A DNA stretch of 64,000 nt from Caproicibacter sp047833665 (GCA_047833665.1 CP181261.1:2418001-2482000); one strand, 5' to 3'. Shown: positions 42,968-52,727, counted from the stretch's first letter. Made by a program: numbers and translations. Notes: generated by a model from the letters alone, not told the origin.

Positions 42968-44299
42968 GCTAGTGTCAAGGGAAGTTCGCAATTTTGGGAC
43001 TCCGGAAAATGAATTAGGCTACGTTTAATAGTATCTGAATAGATTTTGGATTTAAGTATGCTCTGGAAACAGACCAGTCTTCCGCATATTCCATGAGACA
43101 TGTTGTTACCAGACGTAGATAGGAATCCGGATTAGGGAATATTCCTACTACGCTGGTTCTGCGGCGGATTTCCTTGTTCAGCCGTTCCAGCATATTAGTT
43201 GAAGAAATTTTGCGGGCATCAAGTTCCGGAAAAGCATAGAAGGCTAGAGAATCTTCCAGTCCATCTTCCAGGAATTCGATTGCTTTTGGAAAGCGTTTTC
43301 CATATTGTTCTGATATTTGCTCCGCGCGCTGTCTAGCTATTTCAGCGGAGGGTGCCAACCAAATTTCTTTTAACTGAGCCGCAAAGGACTCTTTTTCCTT
43401 CTGGGGTACATGAGCTAAAATATTTCGCATGAAATGGACTTTGCATCGTTGCCAAGAGGCTCCCGGAAAACTCTCACGGATGGCTGCAATCAGCCCTTTA
43501 TTCGCGTCTGAAACCACCAGAAGCGGTGTTTTCAGTCCACGATCTAAAAGACTTTGAAACAATTGAGAATAACTTTCTTTTGATTCATCTAGCATTGGCT
43601 CTACGGCGAGGATATCCCTATGCCCCTGTTCATTGACGCCGCAAACTACCATCACAGCCATGCTGACGACCCGGCCATCCATACGAATTTTTTCATACAG
43701 TGCATCTGTCCAAATGACAGGATAGCGACCCGTCAGAGGCCGGCTGCGGAAGTACTGTACCTGCTCATTAAGGCCTTTCGTCATTTCACTGACTTGACTG
43801 CGAGAAAGATTTTCAATTCCAAGACTGCGGGCTAGTTTCTCCATCTTTCGCGTAGATACACCCTGCACAAACGCTTCCTGAACCACTTGAATCAGCGCTG
43901 CTTCACTGCGCTTGCGTTCTGTTACGAAAAACGGGATATAGCCCTGATTTCGGAGTTTTGGTACCATCAGATACATCGTCCCCATACGAGTATCCAGTCG
44001 ACGCGGCCGATAGCCGCAGCGGTAATCACGGCGGGATGGATTGTGTGCATTCTTTTCCGCGCCAATAATACCGGAGACCTCTGCTTCCATCAGACGGGTA
44101 CACAGCCATTCCAGCATCGACAGCATTGGATCCGGCTGCGCCATACATTTTAGTAGCAATTCTGTCAAATCTGTGGTATTCTTTTTGTGAGTCATTGGGT
44201 ATCTCTCCTTTTTTGAATGTTTTCTCACCATTCATTTTATCGGAGTCCCAATGACTTTTCTATACCTTTATGAAATTGCGAACTTTATTGTACTCTATC
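42968..44299 (-). mobile_element. IS256-type element, copy C (full length)
   Basis: The copy is 1332 bp with ends GCTAGTGTCAAGG and ..TTGTACTCTATC, the same length as copy A. Left flank is the IS481 transposase, right flank is the end of wecB. No target duplication is present, so a deletion accompanied or followed insertion. Confidence 0.92.
43014..44195 (-). CDS. IS256-family transposase, copy C
   Basis: The 393-residue transposase starts MTHKKNTTDLTELLL, with DDE residues as in copy A. It has a few changes of its own (SGIIGAEKN, AIEFLEDGLED, and the last residues SIQILLNVA instead of SILSLLNVA). The frame is open. Confidence 0.92.
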   Translation of the reverse strand: MTHKKNTTDLTELLLKCMAQPDPMLSMLEWLCTRLMEAEVSGIIGAEKNAHNPSRRDYRCGYRPRRLDTRMGTMYLMVPKLRNQGYIPFFVTERKRSEAALIQVVQEAFVQGVSTRKMEKLARSLGIENLSRSQVSEMTKGLNEQVQYFRSRPLTGRYPVIWTDALYEKIRMDGRVVSMAVMVVCGVNEQGHRDILAVEPMLDESKESYSQLFQSLLDRGLKTPLLVVSDANKGLIAAIRESFPGASWQRCKVHFMRNILAHVPQKEKESFAAQLKEIWLAPSAEIARQRAEQISEQYGKRFPKAIEFLEDGLEDSLAFYAFPELDARKISSTNMLERLNKEIRRRTSVVGIFPNPDSYLRLVTTCLMEYAEDWSVSRAYLNPKSIQILLNVA

Positions 44300-44428
44300 C
44301 TTATTACTGATGAGCACAAATACAGTAAAATGACAAAAGCCGTCAACCCTTACGGCGACGGCCATGCAAGCGAGAGAATTGCGCAGGCAATTATGGCGCA
44401 ATTTAACCTAAAAAATAGAAAACTTTGA
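44300..44428 (+). pseudogene. wecB: UDP-GlcNAc 2-epimerase, 3' part (disrupted)
   Basis: The plus-strand frame reads LITDEHKYSKMTKAVNPYGD and continues GHASERIAQAIMAQFNLKNR to TGA at 44426-44428. This is the conserved NPYGDG C-terminus of WecB/MnaA. It is the missing tail of the gene at 41106; about 30 codons, including the RDTTERPE region, have been lost between the two pieces. Confidence 0.85.
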
Positions 44429-44650
44429 TGCGATACTCCTCTATGGAAAATACGACCCATATCAGCGATCTAAAGAAAGCCATAGAAAAATCTGCAAATC
44501 GTTAGGCATCAGTACTTTTTGTACAATATTGGAAAAGTATTGATTCAAAAATCTATATTAAATAACAAAATGGGTCCTGACCCTATAAGATATCTGACTT
44601 TTTAAAACTTCGGCATTTAATCCTTAATATTTAATTTTCCAAACTTGACA

Positions 44651-45052
44651 TTATCGAAATATTTTCATTCCTAAATCAGTTTTGATTTTAGTTGTTGAAA
44701 TTTTTGGCGTGCGTGGAAGATAAACCACTTCGCAGTATTCCTTCAAATTATCAAATTTTCCTTTCCAATCGTCACCCATAACAAAAACATCGACATGCCA
44801 TTTTTTTATGTCATCTACTTTCTGTTCCCAACATTTTTCTGGAATCACAAGATCCACATAACGGATAGATTTAAGCATCAATTTCCTCTGAGAAAAAGAA
44901 AAATAAGTTACTTTTTTCTTTTGAATGGAATTAAAATCGTCTGTTGAAAGACCTACAATTAAAAAATCTCCTAATTGCTTTGCACGCCTGAGCAAATTAA
45001 TATGCCCATAATGCAATAAATCAAAAGTGCCATATGTAATTACTGTCTTCAT
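44651..45052 (-). CDS. tagD: Glycerol-3-phosphate cytidylyltransferase
   Basis: TagD makes CDP-glycerol from CTP and glycerol-3-phosphate for teichoic acid synthesis. The 133-residue protein has the nucleotidyltransferase motifs TYGTFDLLHYGHINLL (HxGH) and RTPKISTTKIK (the RTxGISTT type with Lys-Ile for Gly-Ile). The start at 45052 matches the family N-terminus; GGAG lies about 10 bases upstream. It is downstream of the glycerophosphotransferase-like gene, consistent with one operon. Confidence 0.93.
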   Translation of the reverse strand: MKTVITYGTFDLLHYGHINLLRRAKQLGDFLIVGLSTDDFNSIQKKKVTYFSFSQRKLMLKSIRYVDLVIPEKCWEQKVDDIKKWHVDVFVMGDDWKGKFDNLKEYCEVVYLPRTPKISTTKIKTDLGMKIFR

Positions 45053-45091
45053 TTTAACTTTCTCCACCACATATTAATTGAACTGTCTATT

Positions 45092-46558
45092 TCAGATTGA
45101 TAAACATATATCTTTGATCTTTTCATGAACTGTTTTCCCACAATTGCCATCTATGTTTACAGTGGATTGACGAGTCGCCTTTAAACGATTGTTCTTCTTG
45201 GGATCTTTCCCATTAACTACCATGTTGCAGAATGATGCTACTGAATCCTCATTTTCAAAAAAATAATCTTGGGAGTAATCAAAAATATGAATCTGTTCAC
45301 TTTGAAACCAGTTTTTAGTGTCTAAACATAAAATCGGCTTTTCTGTCGCATGATATTGCAATAAAATGGAACTGTAATCACTGATAAGAGCATTCGATAT
45401 TCCTATTGACAAATATGCATCACGATTTTCGTCAAGTACAGCATTGTCAGATGATAATATTTTATTTTTCAAATCGTAAAATGATTTCAGATACTGTGGC
45501 CGCATACTTCGAATAGTTGCTTCCAATAAAGGATGCGGTCTGAATATTAAAGCACAACCGCTACAATTCATAGCGACATCAATTAAATGAGATACTTTGT
45601 CAACCCAATTGGACTTCTTCAACATTGCGTCTATTGTCGTGTTCCATAAAATTATTTTTTTGCCACTTAGTTTGTCTTGCCATTGAGGAGGAATCAAAAA
45701 CTTTTGCCTAGTTGTTTGTATAACCGCATCAAATTTTGGAGAGCCAGCAACTATAACTTTTTCAGGCAATAGACCATATTTGACAAAATAGCTTTTGTGT
45801 ATTTGCGACTGTGCAATGATTTTGTCAGCATTCATGGAACCAGATGTGACAAAAAAACCTTCCGCACTTTTCATGTCTTTATAAGCCCCATAAACAAAAT
45901 ATGGAACATAAACAAGCATGTCTGTAAAATGCACCAAATTAGAGGAAAAATATGTATCCTCTACTTGGGTTACATAATTACACTGATCATAAGGATTATG
46001 AAAGTAAATAATATCGGGATGCCGCTTTTCCAGATCATAAGACGAATAATGAACAACCGGTACATCCTCTGGAAAATCATTGCCCTCATAGAAATATTCC
46101 GCTTTCACACCATTCTTTTTCGTATAATACGGAATTGGAACAACATAACAGCTGCAATCTTTATCCTGTACCGCTGCCTTCCAAATACTTTCCATACTGT
46201 CCCACATAGAGGATTTATATGGAAAAAAAGCGATTTCCAGCTGCGTTTTAATTTTATTGCGGATGAATAATTTAAGGCTATGAATTTTCGCTTTGGATTT
46301 TTTACATTCAGTTTGAAACTCCAAATTCGTATTAAAGCAAGATTTCATCTTATAAAAAGTATCAAGTAAGCTTTTAATATTCGACTGCGTATCTGGTATT
46401 CCTTCATTTTGTAAAACACGCTCAATGGATAAAACGGCGCAAATACAATCTTCCAACATTGATTCGGGATTGGTATTCGTATTATTTCCCATATATTTGA
46501 CGCCTTCCGTTAGAGTCTCTAATAAATCAAGCATCTGTTTTTTTATGTATAATCGCAA
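45092..46558 (-). CDS. CDP-glycerol glycerophosphotransferase-like protein (TagB/TagF family)
   Basis: The product is about 488 residues. I place the start at a TTG (46558), eight bases after GAGGAG; an in-frame ATG at 46615 has no binding site. The C-terminal two-thirds has family features: VAGSPKFD, ILWNTTIDAML, LIFRPHPLL and ISDYSSILLQYHATEKPILCLD, the CDP-glycerol binding GT-B domain. The N-terminal 150 residues are not typical. It should add glycerol-phosphate to a wall polymer at the inner membrane face, using the CDP-glycerol from TagD. Confidence 0.85.
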   Translation of the reverse strand: MRLYIKKQMLDLLETLTEGVKYMGNNTNTNPESMLEDCICAVLSIERVLQNEGIPDTQSNIKSLLDTFYKMKSCFNTNLEFQTECKKSKAKIHSLKLFIRNKIKTQLEIAFFPYKSSMWDSMESIWKAAVQDKDCSCYVVPIPYYTKKNGVKAEYFYEGNDFPEDVPVVHYSSYDLEKRHPDIIYFHNPYDQCNYVTQVEDTYFSSNLVHFTDMLVYVPYFVYGAYKDMKSAEGFFVTSGSMNADKIIAQSQIHKSYFVKYGLLPEKVIVAGSPKFDAVIQTTRQKFLIPPQWQDKLSGKKIILWNTTIDAMLKKSNWVDKVSHLIDVAMNCSGCALIFRPHPLLEATIRSMRPQYLKSFYDLKNKILSSDNAVLDENRDAYLSIGISNALISDYSSILLQYHATEKPILCLDTKNWFQSEQIHIFDYSQDYFFENEDSVASFCNMVVNGKDPKKNNRLKATRQSTVNIDGNCGKTVHEKIKDICLSI

Positions 46559-47755
46559 ATAGAACACTCCTCTTGTTTGTTGTATTGAAATATCGATTGA
46601 TTTCATTTTCGGCAAGACAATTCAAGCTAATAAAAAAGAAGATACCATAAATAGTATATTTTTCTAAAATAATTTGCTTACATGCACTTATATTTTAATA
46701 ATACCATATTTTTCTTGACGTTTTTTCAATATTATTTCAAATCAATCAAAATTTGCACTTTTATTTTATGTACATATCAGCCGATTTAAAGAACAAATTT
46801 GTCATCAGAGGATCCAAAACCTTGTTTTCTATGTCAGGGAGCCTGCCGCAATCCATCAAAACAAACTCAGAAAACTCCTTATCCTTATGCTTAGATTCTG
46901 TATACAATGTGAAAACAAAGAATGATTGTAAAAGTATATTCCGACATACTTGATCCGGGTATTTGGGACCTTGGAAAATTGCCATTCTCCAAATATGCTA
47001 ATAAAACAGATTTATAATCCCTCTTAGATTGATGCTTACATCCAATCTCTACTGTCATTACAGATTCCGCATTTCTTGCTGTCTCTCAAATCTGGCAGCA
47101 GCGTCAACTCTAAAGTAACCATCTGATTGATCTTCGTTAATTTGAATTTCAACCGCTTAAACTATATAATATATCGGCTTTGAACTTCACATAATTAGTT
47201 GTGATGAATCTCAATTTTTAAAATAGCGCCGCTGTAGCATTGTTTAAAAATCGTCATGCTGTTTTTTCACAAAAGCATTGTAGTATATTTTTAACACTTT
47301 CCCTGTAATGCGTTTGTACGGTTATTATTTTGAAATGTTACCGTCACTAAAACGCAGGTATATATTCCCATATTTTTGTAATGAAATGATGATCCCGTAG
47401 AATTAGACCAGTATCTTCGGAAACTGAGTTCTTAGTACAGAGCATCCCAAAATAACCAATCCCATCGTGTCTGAGCTATCTATGATAGTGCCACCTGTAA
47501 ATGAACCGATTGCCACAGGAGCGACGGAGACAGACTCAACATCGACACATTCATCAGGATCATTCGGCTCCGGAACATCTAAAACAGTTACAAAAGTTCC
47601 TTCAAACAGGAGAGCCGTAGTCTTTTAGATTCACAACATCTATCCAAACGACGATAACATCTCTCTTTTGGTAAAAGTTGAATATGAGTATGCCACAAAG
47701 CAAGTTTGTGTTTTGCTTGAGTAAACAACAGCCCACAACACAGCCACAAGAATAG
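46559..47755. other. Long stretch without a confident gene
   Basis: A minus-strand frame at 46761-46985 (74 codons; ..YTESKHKDKEFSEFVLMDCG..) and an open but startless minus-strand frame at about 47409-47612 (LDVPEPNDPDECVDVESVSV ..) have protein-like codons. Neither has a ribosome binding site and both may be gene remnants. The rest is AT-rich without visible order. Confidence 0.35.
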
Positions 47756-47830
47756 GACAGTCCCCATCCTTCGCTTCATGCGTTGGATGGGGACTGTCTA
47801 AATAATATAAGGCCGCCTTCATGGGCGGCC
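47756..47830. terminator. Two consecutive hairpins
   Basis: GACAGTCCCCATCC and GGATGGGGACTGTC form a perfect 14-bp stem at 47756-47798. A second stem GGCCGCC/GGCGGCC lies at 47811-47830. Neither is followed by a clear T-run on the plus strand. They precede the ribosome binding site of a tiny reading frame and could be a leader structure rather than terminators. Confidence 0.5.
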
Positions 47831-47855
47831 TGAATGAGAGAGGGAGGAAAGTGTT

Positions 47856-47897
47856 ATGAAAAAGTTATATGAAAATCCTCAATTGAGGCTCTTATAA
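47856..47897 (+). CDS. 13-codon reading frame with strong ribosome binding site
   Basis: GGGAGGAAAGTGTT precedes ATG, and the frame reads MKKLYENPQLRLL then TAA. The MKK-[LV]-YExP start is common in small clostridial peptides of 50-70 residues, so this is probably either a truncated small gene (a shift after NPQL would reopen a longer frame) or a leader peptide. The 250 bases after it up to 48143 hold no other gene. Confidence 0.35.
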   Translation: MKKLYENPQLRLL

Positions 47898-48312
47898 TCT
47901 GTCTGCGAACTTATGGTCCGGTATTCTGTTCACACCGGCTTTGCTGTGCAACGAATTTCCGTTCACTTGGAACGATTATAGAATAACCTCTATTTATGAC
48001 TTGCCTATGAAACCTTTTTTAAGTTTCTAAGAGCATTTCATGAATAAATTATGGACGGCACAAAACGGAACAAATACCTGTATCAATTTGGAAAAAACAA
48101 ATCACTCCCATGTATGATAGACGAACTCATGCCAGCTTAGGCAATTCCCTAAAGTAAAAGCAAAACTTATTGTCTAAGATTTATTTCCACATCGAAATTC
48201 AAAGCATGCGATTAAATCCCTTCTGCAAGAAATTCTGCAAAAAAATTATCTTTTGTGATTTGGGAGTATAATATTTCTTTGTGTCACAAATAAAATAGAA
48301 AGGATAGATGAG

Positions 48313-48744
48313 ATGGACGAAATCAAGCAAATCTATTGCGGAGACAGCTACGCGGCATTTCTTCAGTATTGTGAGCTGCATGGTTATAGGCGCATGCGTG
48401 ATTTGGTCAACTGCAGGTTCGAAGAACTGCCGGAGTTAATTGGAATTTCCCCCTCGCTGCTGAGCCGTATCAAAGCTATATGCGTTCTATATTTTAAACA
48501 ACATCCGGAATGCTTAACCAAAGCGAAAAAGTCAAAATCCAATCATACCATTGCCACGGAAGATTTGAAAGAACGCCTGCTTGTCTTTTTTCAGCAAAAC
48601 GCAGACAGGCTGATTCACATTTCCGAAATCACCAAGGCAATTGGCAAAGGGGTAAAGCGCAGCGATATTATTCACGTACTGGAACATCAAAAATGGTGTA
48701 AAATTGTGGATGCAACCACTTTTTTTTATGCCCCTGTGGACTGA
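48313..48744 (+). CDS. Hypothetical protein with two HTH-like parts
   Basis: The 143-residue product starts after GAAAGGATAGATGAG. Residues about 28-60 (RMRDLVNCRFEELPELIGIS .. LLSRIKAI) look like a helical DNA-binding part. Residues about 82-135 (LLVFFQQNADRLIHISEITK .. VLEHQKWCKIVD) have the form of a winged helix. No family is recognised; a regulator is a reasonable guess. It has its own terminator. Confidence 0.65.
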   Translation: MDEIKQIYCGDSYAAFLQYCELHGYRRMRDLVNCRFEELPELIGISPSLLSRIKAICVLYFKQHPECLTKAKKSKSNHTIATEDLKERLLVFFQQNADRLIHISEITKAIGKGVKRSDIIHVLEHQKWCKIVDATTFFYAPVD

Positions 48745-48754
48745 CACATATTAT

Positions 48755-48782
48755 GCGGAGAGTTTTAGCTCTCTGCTTTTTA
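48755..48782 (+). terminator. Rho-independent terminator
   Basis: GCGGAGAG pairs with CTCTCTGC (one mismatch) around TTTTAG and is followed by TTTTTATTTT. Confidence 0.85.
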
Positions 48783-48934
48783 TTTTATAAATTGTAACGC
48801 ATTCCGGACTTTCTTGACACTTCCTATCATATAATGTATATTCATGTATGTTTTGTAAAGCATTGAAAAACAAACCATTTTTAAGTATATAGTATATAGC
48901 AGCTTGATTTTTTGCGGTGGGAGGAGAAAATAAA

Positions 48935-50518
48935 ATGCACCAAAAAGTGAAACATTGGAAAAACTATATTCTATATGCTCCGTTTTTGGCAGCACTTATA
49001 TATTGGCTGATTGTTTATTCCTATACTTTTTTGCAAGGCGATGACTATCGGTTCAGTATTCATGGCGGCAGCCTGCCAAAAATCTGGGAGCATTATCTGG
49101 AATACTATACATATGGCGGCGCTCGGATGGGGAATTTGCTGGCCGGTGTGTTTTTAATGATGGACATGCGTGTTTGGCAAATCCTCACCGCTTGTGTGGC
49201 AAGTGCTGTTTCTTTAACCTTCTTCTATTATATTAGAGGGTCGCTTCATTTAAGCGAAAATTCTGACCGACGTACCATCACTTTGGCATGCGTCTGTGCA
49301 GTATTCCCGGGGCTGCTTCCCATGTCTTCCCAGCTTTTCTCCGATTCTTTCCTTTGGCTGGATGGGTCCACCAATTACATCTATCCATTTTTCCTCATGC
49401 TGATTGGATTCCTGCCATTTTATAATAGACTTCGTGGCCGCACTTTGCCAAAAATTTTTGCATGGATTTCTCCAATCTGCTTTGTCGCTGCGGCACTGCT
49501 GCATGAACAGGTAACAACCATGCTGCTGTGCATGTGCATTGCCACGCTGCTTTATTTAAAGCATACCATCAAAAAAATTCCATCTTCTCTGAAAATACTA
49601 ACCATGATAAATGTGTGTGTGCTGATTTTCATGCTGACAGCTCCGGGGGCATATTTCCGCATGCAGCAGGAAAACAGAGTGGAACAAAGCACGATAACAA
49701 ACGTTCTTCGCAACTTTCGGCATTATTTTGTCCCTTTAATCAATAACTATTGGCCATGGCTGATTGCCATGGGGCTTGCCTCGGCCTTTTTGCTCTACCG
49801 CCAATTTCATAAAGAGAAAATCTCTTTCCTGATTTTGCTGTATCTTTTTTTCGGTGCACTGCTAATCATTCTGAGTCAAAGTCTCCGCTTCCCTATGCTT
49901 CAGCTGCCAAATTCCTCTGCGCAGACAGGGCGTTATCAACAGCTTGCAGAGATTATGCTTACCGCCTATTGGATTTTGTATATCCTATTGATTTTTGCAG
50001 CTTTGCTGATGCATGCGCACAGACAAAAAAGCAGTTCCTACCTACCGGTGCTGTATGTGGGCATGTGGGCTTCACAGGCGATTCCCGCAGTTGCCACCAC
50101 GAGCAGCGGCCGTGCCAAAATGCCTTTGTATGCCCTCGCCCTGCTGATGATTTTTTGTATTCTGTGGGACTGCGGTGAAGACATCCGCTGGGCAGAAATT
50201 CTCCAGGATTCATTGGTACTGATTGGAGTTGTATCCTTTGCCTGTATCGCGCGCGGTGCGGTAATCAATGGTACTGCTGCGGCGAATATCGAACAGCAAA
50301 TTTTGAAGGCACAGCAGGGCAAGCAAAACACTGTATTGATTGATTATAATCAATTCGATTGGACATACTGCAACGTAACCTATAACTTTAAACCGGATGA
50401 CAGCCCCCATGGGTTTGAAGCTGCCATGCGAATTTACTACAATCTGCCGGACACCGTAGAGTTTAAATATACAAAGGCGAAAGCAGGACGCGGCGCAAAA
50501 ATCTATCTGAACCCCTAG
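48935..50518 (+). CDS. DUF6056-type polytopic membrane protein
   Basis: The 527-residue protein has about 11-12 membrane segments. The first extracytoplasmic loop carries FLQGDDYRFS, the acidic pair typical of GT-C glycosyltransferase folds, followed by YYTYGGARMGN and LWLDGSTNYIYPFFL, and it ends in a soluble C-terminal domain of about 85 residues. These fit DUF6056, a family presumed to glycosylate surface polymers with lipid-linked sugars. The ATG at 48935 follows GGGAGGAG; a GTG six codons earlier overlaps that site. Confidence 0.75.
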   Translation: MHQKVKHWKNYILYAPFLAALIYWLIVYSYTFLQGDDYRFSIHGGSLPKIWEHYLEYYTYGGARMGNLLAGVFLMMDMRVWQILTACVASAVSLTFFYYIRGSLHLSENSDRRTITLACVCAVFPGLLPMSSQLFSDSFLWLDGSTNYIYPFFLMLIGFLPFYNRLRGRTLPKIFAWISPICFVAAALLHEQVTTMLLCMCIATLLYLKHTIKKIPSSLKILTMINVCVLIFMLTAPGAYFRMQQENRVEQSTITNVLRNFRHYFVPLINNYWPWLIAMGLASAFLLYRQFHKEKISFLILLYLFFGALLIILSQSLRFPMLQLPNSSAQTGRYQQLAEIMLTAYWILYILLIFAALLMHAHRQKSSSYLPVLYVGMWASQAIPAVATTSSGRAKMPLYALALLMIFCILWDCGEDIRWAEILQDSLVLIGVVSFACIARGAVINGTAAANIEQQILKAQQGKQNTVLIDYNQFDWTYCNVTYNFKPDDSPHGFEAAMRIYYNLPDTVEFKYTKAKAGRGAKIYLNP

Positions 50519-50612
50519 ATAAACCGAATATCTTTCCGCCTATATAAATACCGCAATTTCTTTGTCTTTGCGTGTAAAACTGTGGTATGATATCTAGGGG
50601 GTAGAAAAGGAT

Positions 50613-51833
50613 ATGGAGCGTACAATTTTGCACTGCGACTGCAATGGCTTTTTTGCCTCTGTAGAATGTATGCTGCACCCTGAACTCAAAAACGTGCCGA
50701 TGGCGGTCTGCGGTGACCCTGAAAGCCGACATGGAATCATCTTGGCGAAAAATGAACTGGCGAAAGCCTACGGGATACGCACTGCAGAAACAATCTGGCA
50801 GGCAAAGCGCAAATGCCCGCATTTGGTTCTGGCTGCCCCCAGATTTACAGAATATCGGCGCATATCCCAACAAATTAACCAAATTTACCGCAGATACACG
50901 GATTTAGTAGAGCCGTTCAGCATTGATGAAAGTTGGCTGGACGTTACAGGGAGTCAAGTCCTTTTCGGCAGCGGTAAACAGATTGCCGATACTCTGCGCG
51001 AAACAGTCCGAAAGGAAATCGGCATTACAATTTCCGTTGGCGTTTCGTTTAATAAGATTTTCGCAAAACTCGGCAGTGACTATAAAAAACCTGACGCTAC
51101 AACGGTGATAAGCCGTGATAATTATAAAGATGTTGTATGGCCGCTTCCCGTGGACGCTTTGATGTTCTGCGGCAAAAAAGCCAAACAAATTCTGGCCGGA
51201 TTGGGCATCCACACAATCGGCGACCTTGCACAATACAACCCGGCCGTTTTATCCTCCCGTCTTGGGAAAGCAGGAATCCAACTGTATGAGTACGCTAACG
51301 GCCGAGATGAAAGCCCTGTTGTAGACGGGAAAAACATCAGAGAAATCAAAAGTGTTGGCAACAGTGTTACCTTTCGGCGGGATCTGATTGGCATGGAAGA
51401 TTTGCGCAAAGCCATGCGTGCCCTTGCAGACAGCGTAGCTTCCCGATTAAGAAAAAAGGAACTGAAATGCTGGGTGGTGCAAATTGGAATCAAAGACCCA
51501 TCGTTTCGATACATCACTCGTCAGAAAACTCTCTCCTGCCCCACTCACCTGTCGCGGGTACTGGCCTCAACAGGAATGGAACTCGTCAATTCCTGCTGGA
51601 ATGTCAATGCCCCAATCCGTATGCTTTCTCTCTCCGGGACTAATTTAGTCCCAAATGATGCCCCCGGCGGTCAACTCTGCTTTTTTGTTGACAGCCATGC
51701 TGAGAATGAGGGGAAAGAAGAACGGCTGGAAAACGCAATGGACCGGATTCGGGACAAATTTGGCACCGAAGCGATAACGTTCGGCGGACTATTACAGGAT
51801 GATCTCGGGCTGAACAGCCTGCATCGAAAATAA
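50613..51833 (+). CDS. dinB: DNA polymerase IV (Y-family)
   Basis: The 406-residue error-prone polymerase copies across damaged DNA. The catalytic motifs are HCDCNGFFASVE (first Asp) and FSIDESWLDVT (Asp-Glu), followed by the thumb HhH region (LAGLGIHTIGDLAQ) and the little-finger domain. The second residue of the first motif is Cys-Asp-Cys rather than the usual Val-Asp-Met/Cys, a common variant in this group. I see no LexA box, so SOS control is open. Confidence 0.93.
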   Translation: MERTILHCDCNGFFASVECMLHPELKNVPMAVCGDPESRHGIILAKNELAKAYGIRTAETIWQAKRKCPHLVLAAPRFTEYRRISQQINQIYRRYTDLVEPFSIDESWLDVTGSQVLFGSGKQIADTLRETVRKEIGITISVGVSFNKIFAKLGSDYKKPDATTVISRDNYKDVVWPLPVDALMFCGKKAKQILAGLGIHTIGDLAQYNPAVLSSRLGKAGIQLYEYANGRDESPVVDGKNIREIKSVGNSVTFRRDLIGMEDLRKAMRALADSVASRLRKKELKCWVVQIGIKDPSFRYITRQKTLSCPTHLSRVLASTGMELVNSCWNVNAPIRMLSLSGTNLVPNDAPGGQLCFFVDSHAENEGKEERLENAMDRIRDKFGTEAITFGGLLQDDLGLNSLHRK

Positions 51834-51854
51834 ACGGAAGAAAGGATGGTTTTT

Positions 51855-52274
51855 ATGCAATGCAAAAAATATGGCAACACCCTAGCAATACGCGTTGACC
51901 GCGGAGAGGAACTGATAAAGTCAATTCAAAGGGCTTGCGAACAAGAAAATGTGGCTTTTGGCTTTATTACGGGCATTGGTGCCGCTGACCACGTTGTAGT
52001 TGGCCTTTACCGCGTAGCGGAGCAAAAATATTATTCGAACACGTTTGACGGAGAAATGGAGATGACCTCTCTGCTTGGCAGTGTAACAGAAATGGACGGC
52101 AAAACATATCTCCATCTGCATGCAAATTTTGCAAAATCTGATGGGCAGGTTATCGGAGGACATCTGAATGAAGCTGTTATCAGCGGAACCGGAGAAATTT
52201 TTGTCCGGATTTTAGATGGTAAAATGGGTCGGCGCCGTGATTCTGTAACCGGCTTAAATATATTTAATATGTAA
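51855..52274 (+). CDS. PPC/DUF296-domain protein
   Basis: The 139-residue protein has the PPC (DUF296) fold: RVDRGEELIKSIQRACEQEN, FGFITGIGAADHVVVGLY, the metal-binding LHLHANFAKSDGQVIGGHL and EIFVRILDG. Stand-alone bacterial members are often called DNA-binding, but the evidence is thin. The ATG at 51855 is chosen because an earlier one sits on the AAAGGA site. It may be co-transcribed with dinB and the next gene. Confidence 0.85.
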   Translation: MQCKKYGNTLAIRVDRGEELIKSIQRACEQENVAFGFITGIGAADHVVVGLYRVAEQKYYSNTFDGEMEMTSLLGSVTEMDGKTYLHLHANFAKSDGQVIGGHLNEAVISGTGEIFVRILDGKMGRRRDSVTGLNIFNM

Positions 52275-52286
52275 AGGAAATGAGCG

Positions 52287-52580
52287 ATGATTCGGCATAT
52301 TGTATTTTGGACACTGAAACCTGAACACAAAAATCGTGCGGAGGAAATCGCCGCAGAACTCAGACAAAAATTTCAAGCACTGCTCGGTGTAGTGGACGGA
52401 TTGTCCTCAATTGAGCTCGGGCGCAATTACAACGGAGGGGACTACGATCTTGTTTTAAATTGTACGTTCTCTTCCAAAGAGGCGGAGCAAGCCTATCAAA
52501 AGCATCCTGCCCATCTTGCAGTAAAGAGCGTGGTTCATACGCTTATCTGCGGCAGAACAAGCGCAGATTATGAAATCTAA
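52287..52580 (+). CDS. Dabb-family stress-responsive barrel protein
   Basis: The 97-residue protein starts MIRHIVFWTLKPEHKNRAEE and contains LSSIELGRNYNGGDYDLVLN and YQKHPAHLAVKSVV, the signature of the dimeric alpha/beta barrel (Dabb) family. These are small cytoplasmic proteins of mostly unknown role. It lies 12 bases after the PPC-domain gene and ends the operon before a strong terminator. Confidence 0.88.
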   Translation: MIRHIVFWTLKPEHKNRAEEIAAELRQKFQALLGVVDGLSSIELGRNYNGGDYDLVLNCTFSSKEAEQAYQKHPAHLAVKSVVHTLICGRTSADYEI

Positions 52581-52625
52581 CAGCAAACCTGAAAGCGGCA
52601 AATGCCGCACATGCACGCAAAAAGA

Positions 52626-52660
52626 CGAAGCCGCCGAATACAGCTGTATCGGCGGCTTCG
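52626..52660 (+). terminator. Strong terminator hairpin
   Basis: CGAAGCCGCCGAATACAG pairs with CTGTATCGGCGGCTTCG (A-T/G-C pairs nearly throughout) followed by CCTTTCGTTT. It may also serve the convergent ldh gene. Confidence 0.8.
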
Positions 52661-52727
52661 CCTTTCGTTTCTGTATTGTTCTATCAAGCAGAATAAAATG
52701 ACTTGGAACGTCACTTAAAACTTGTGC

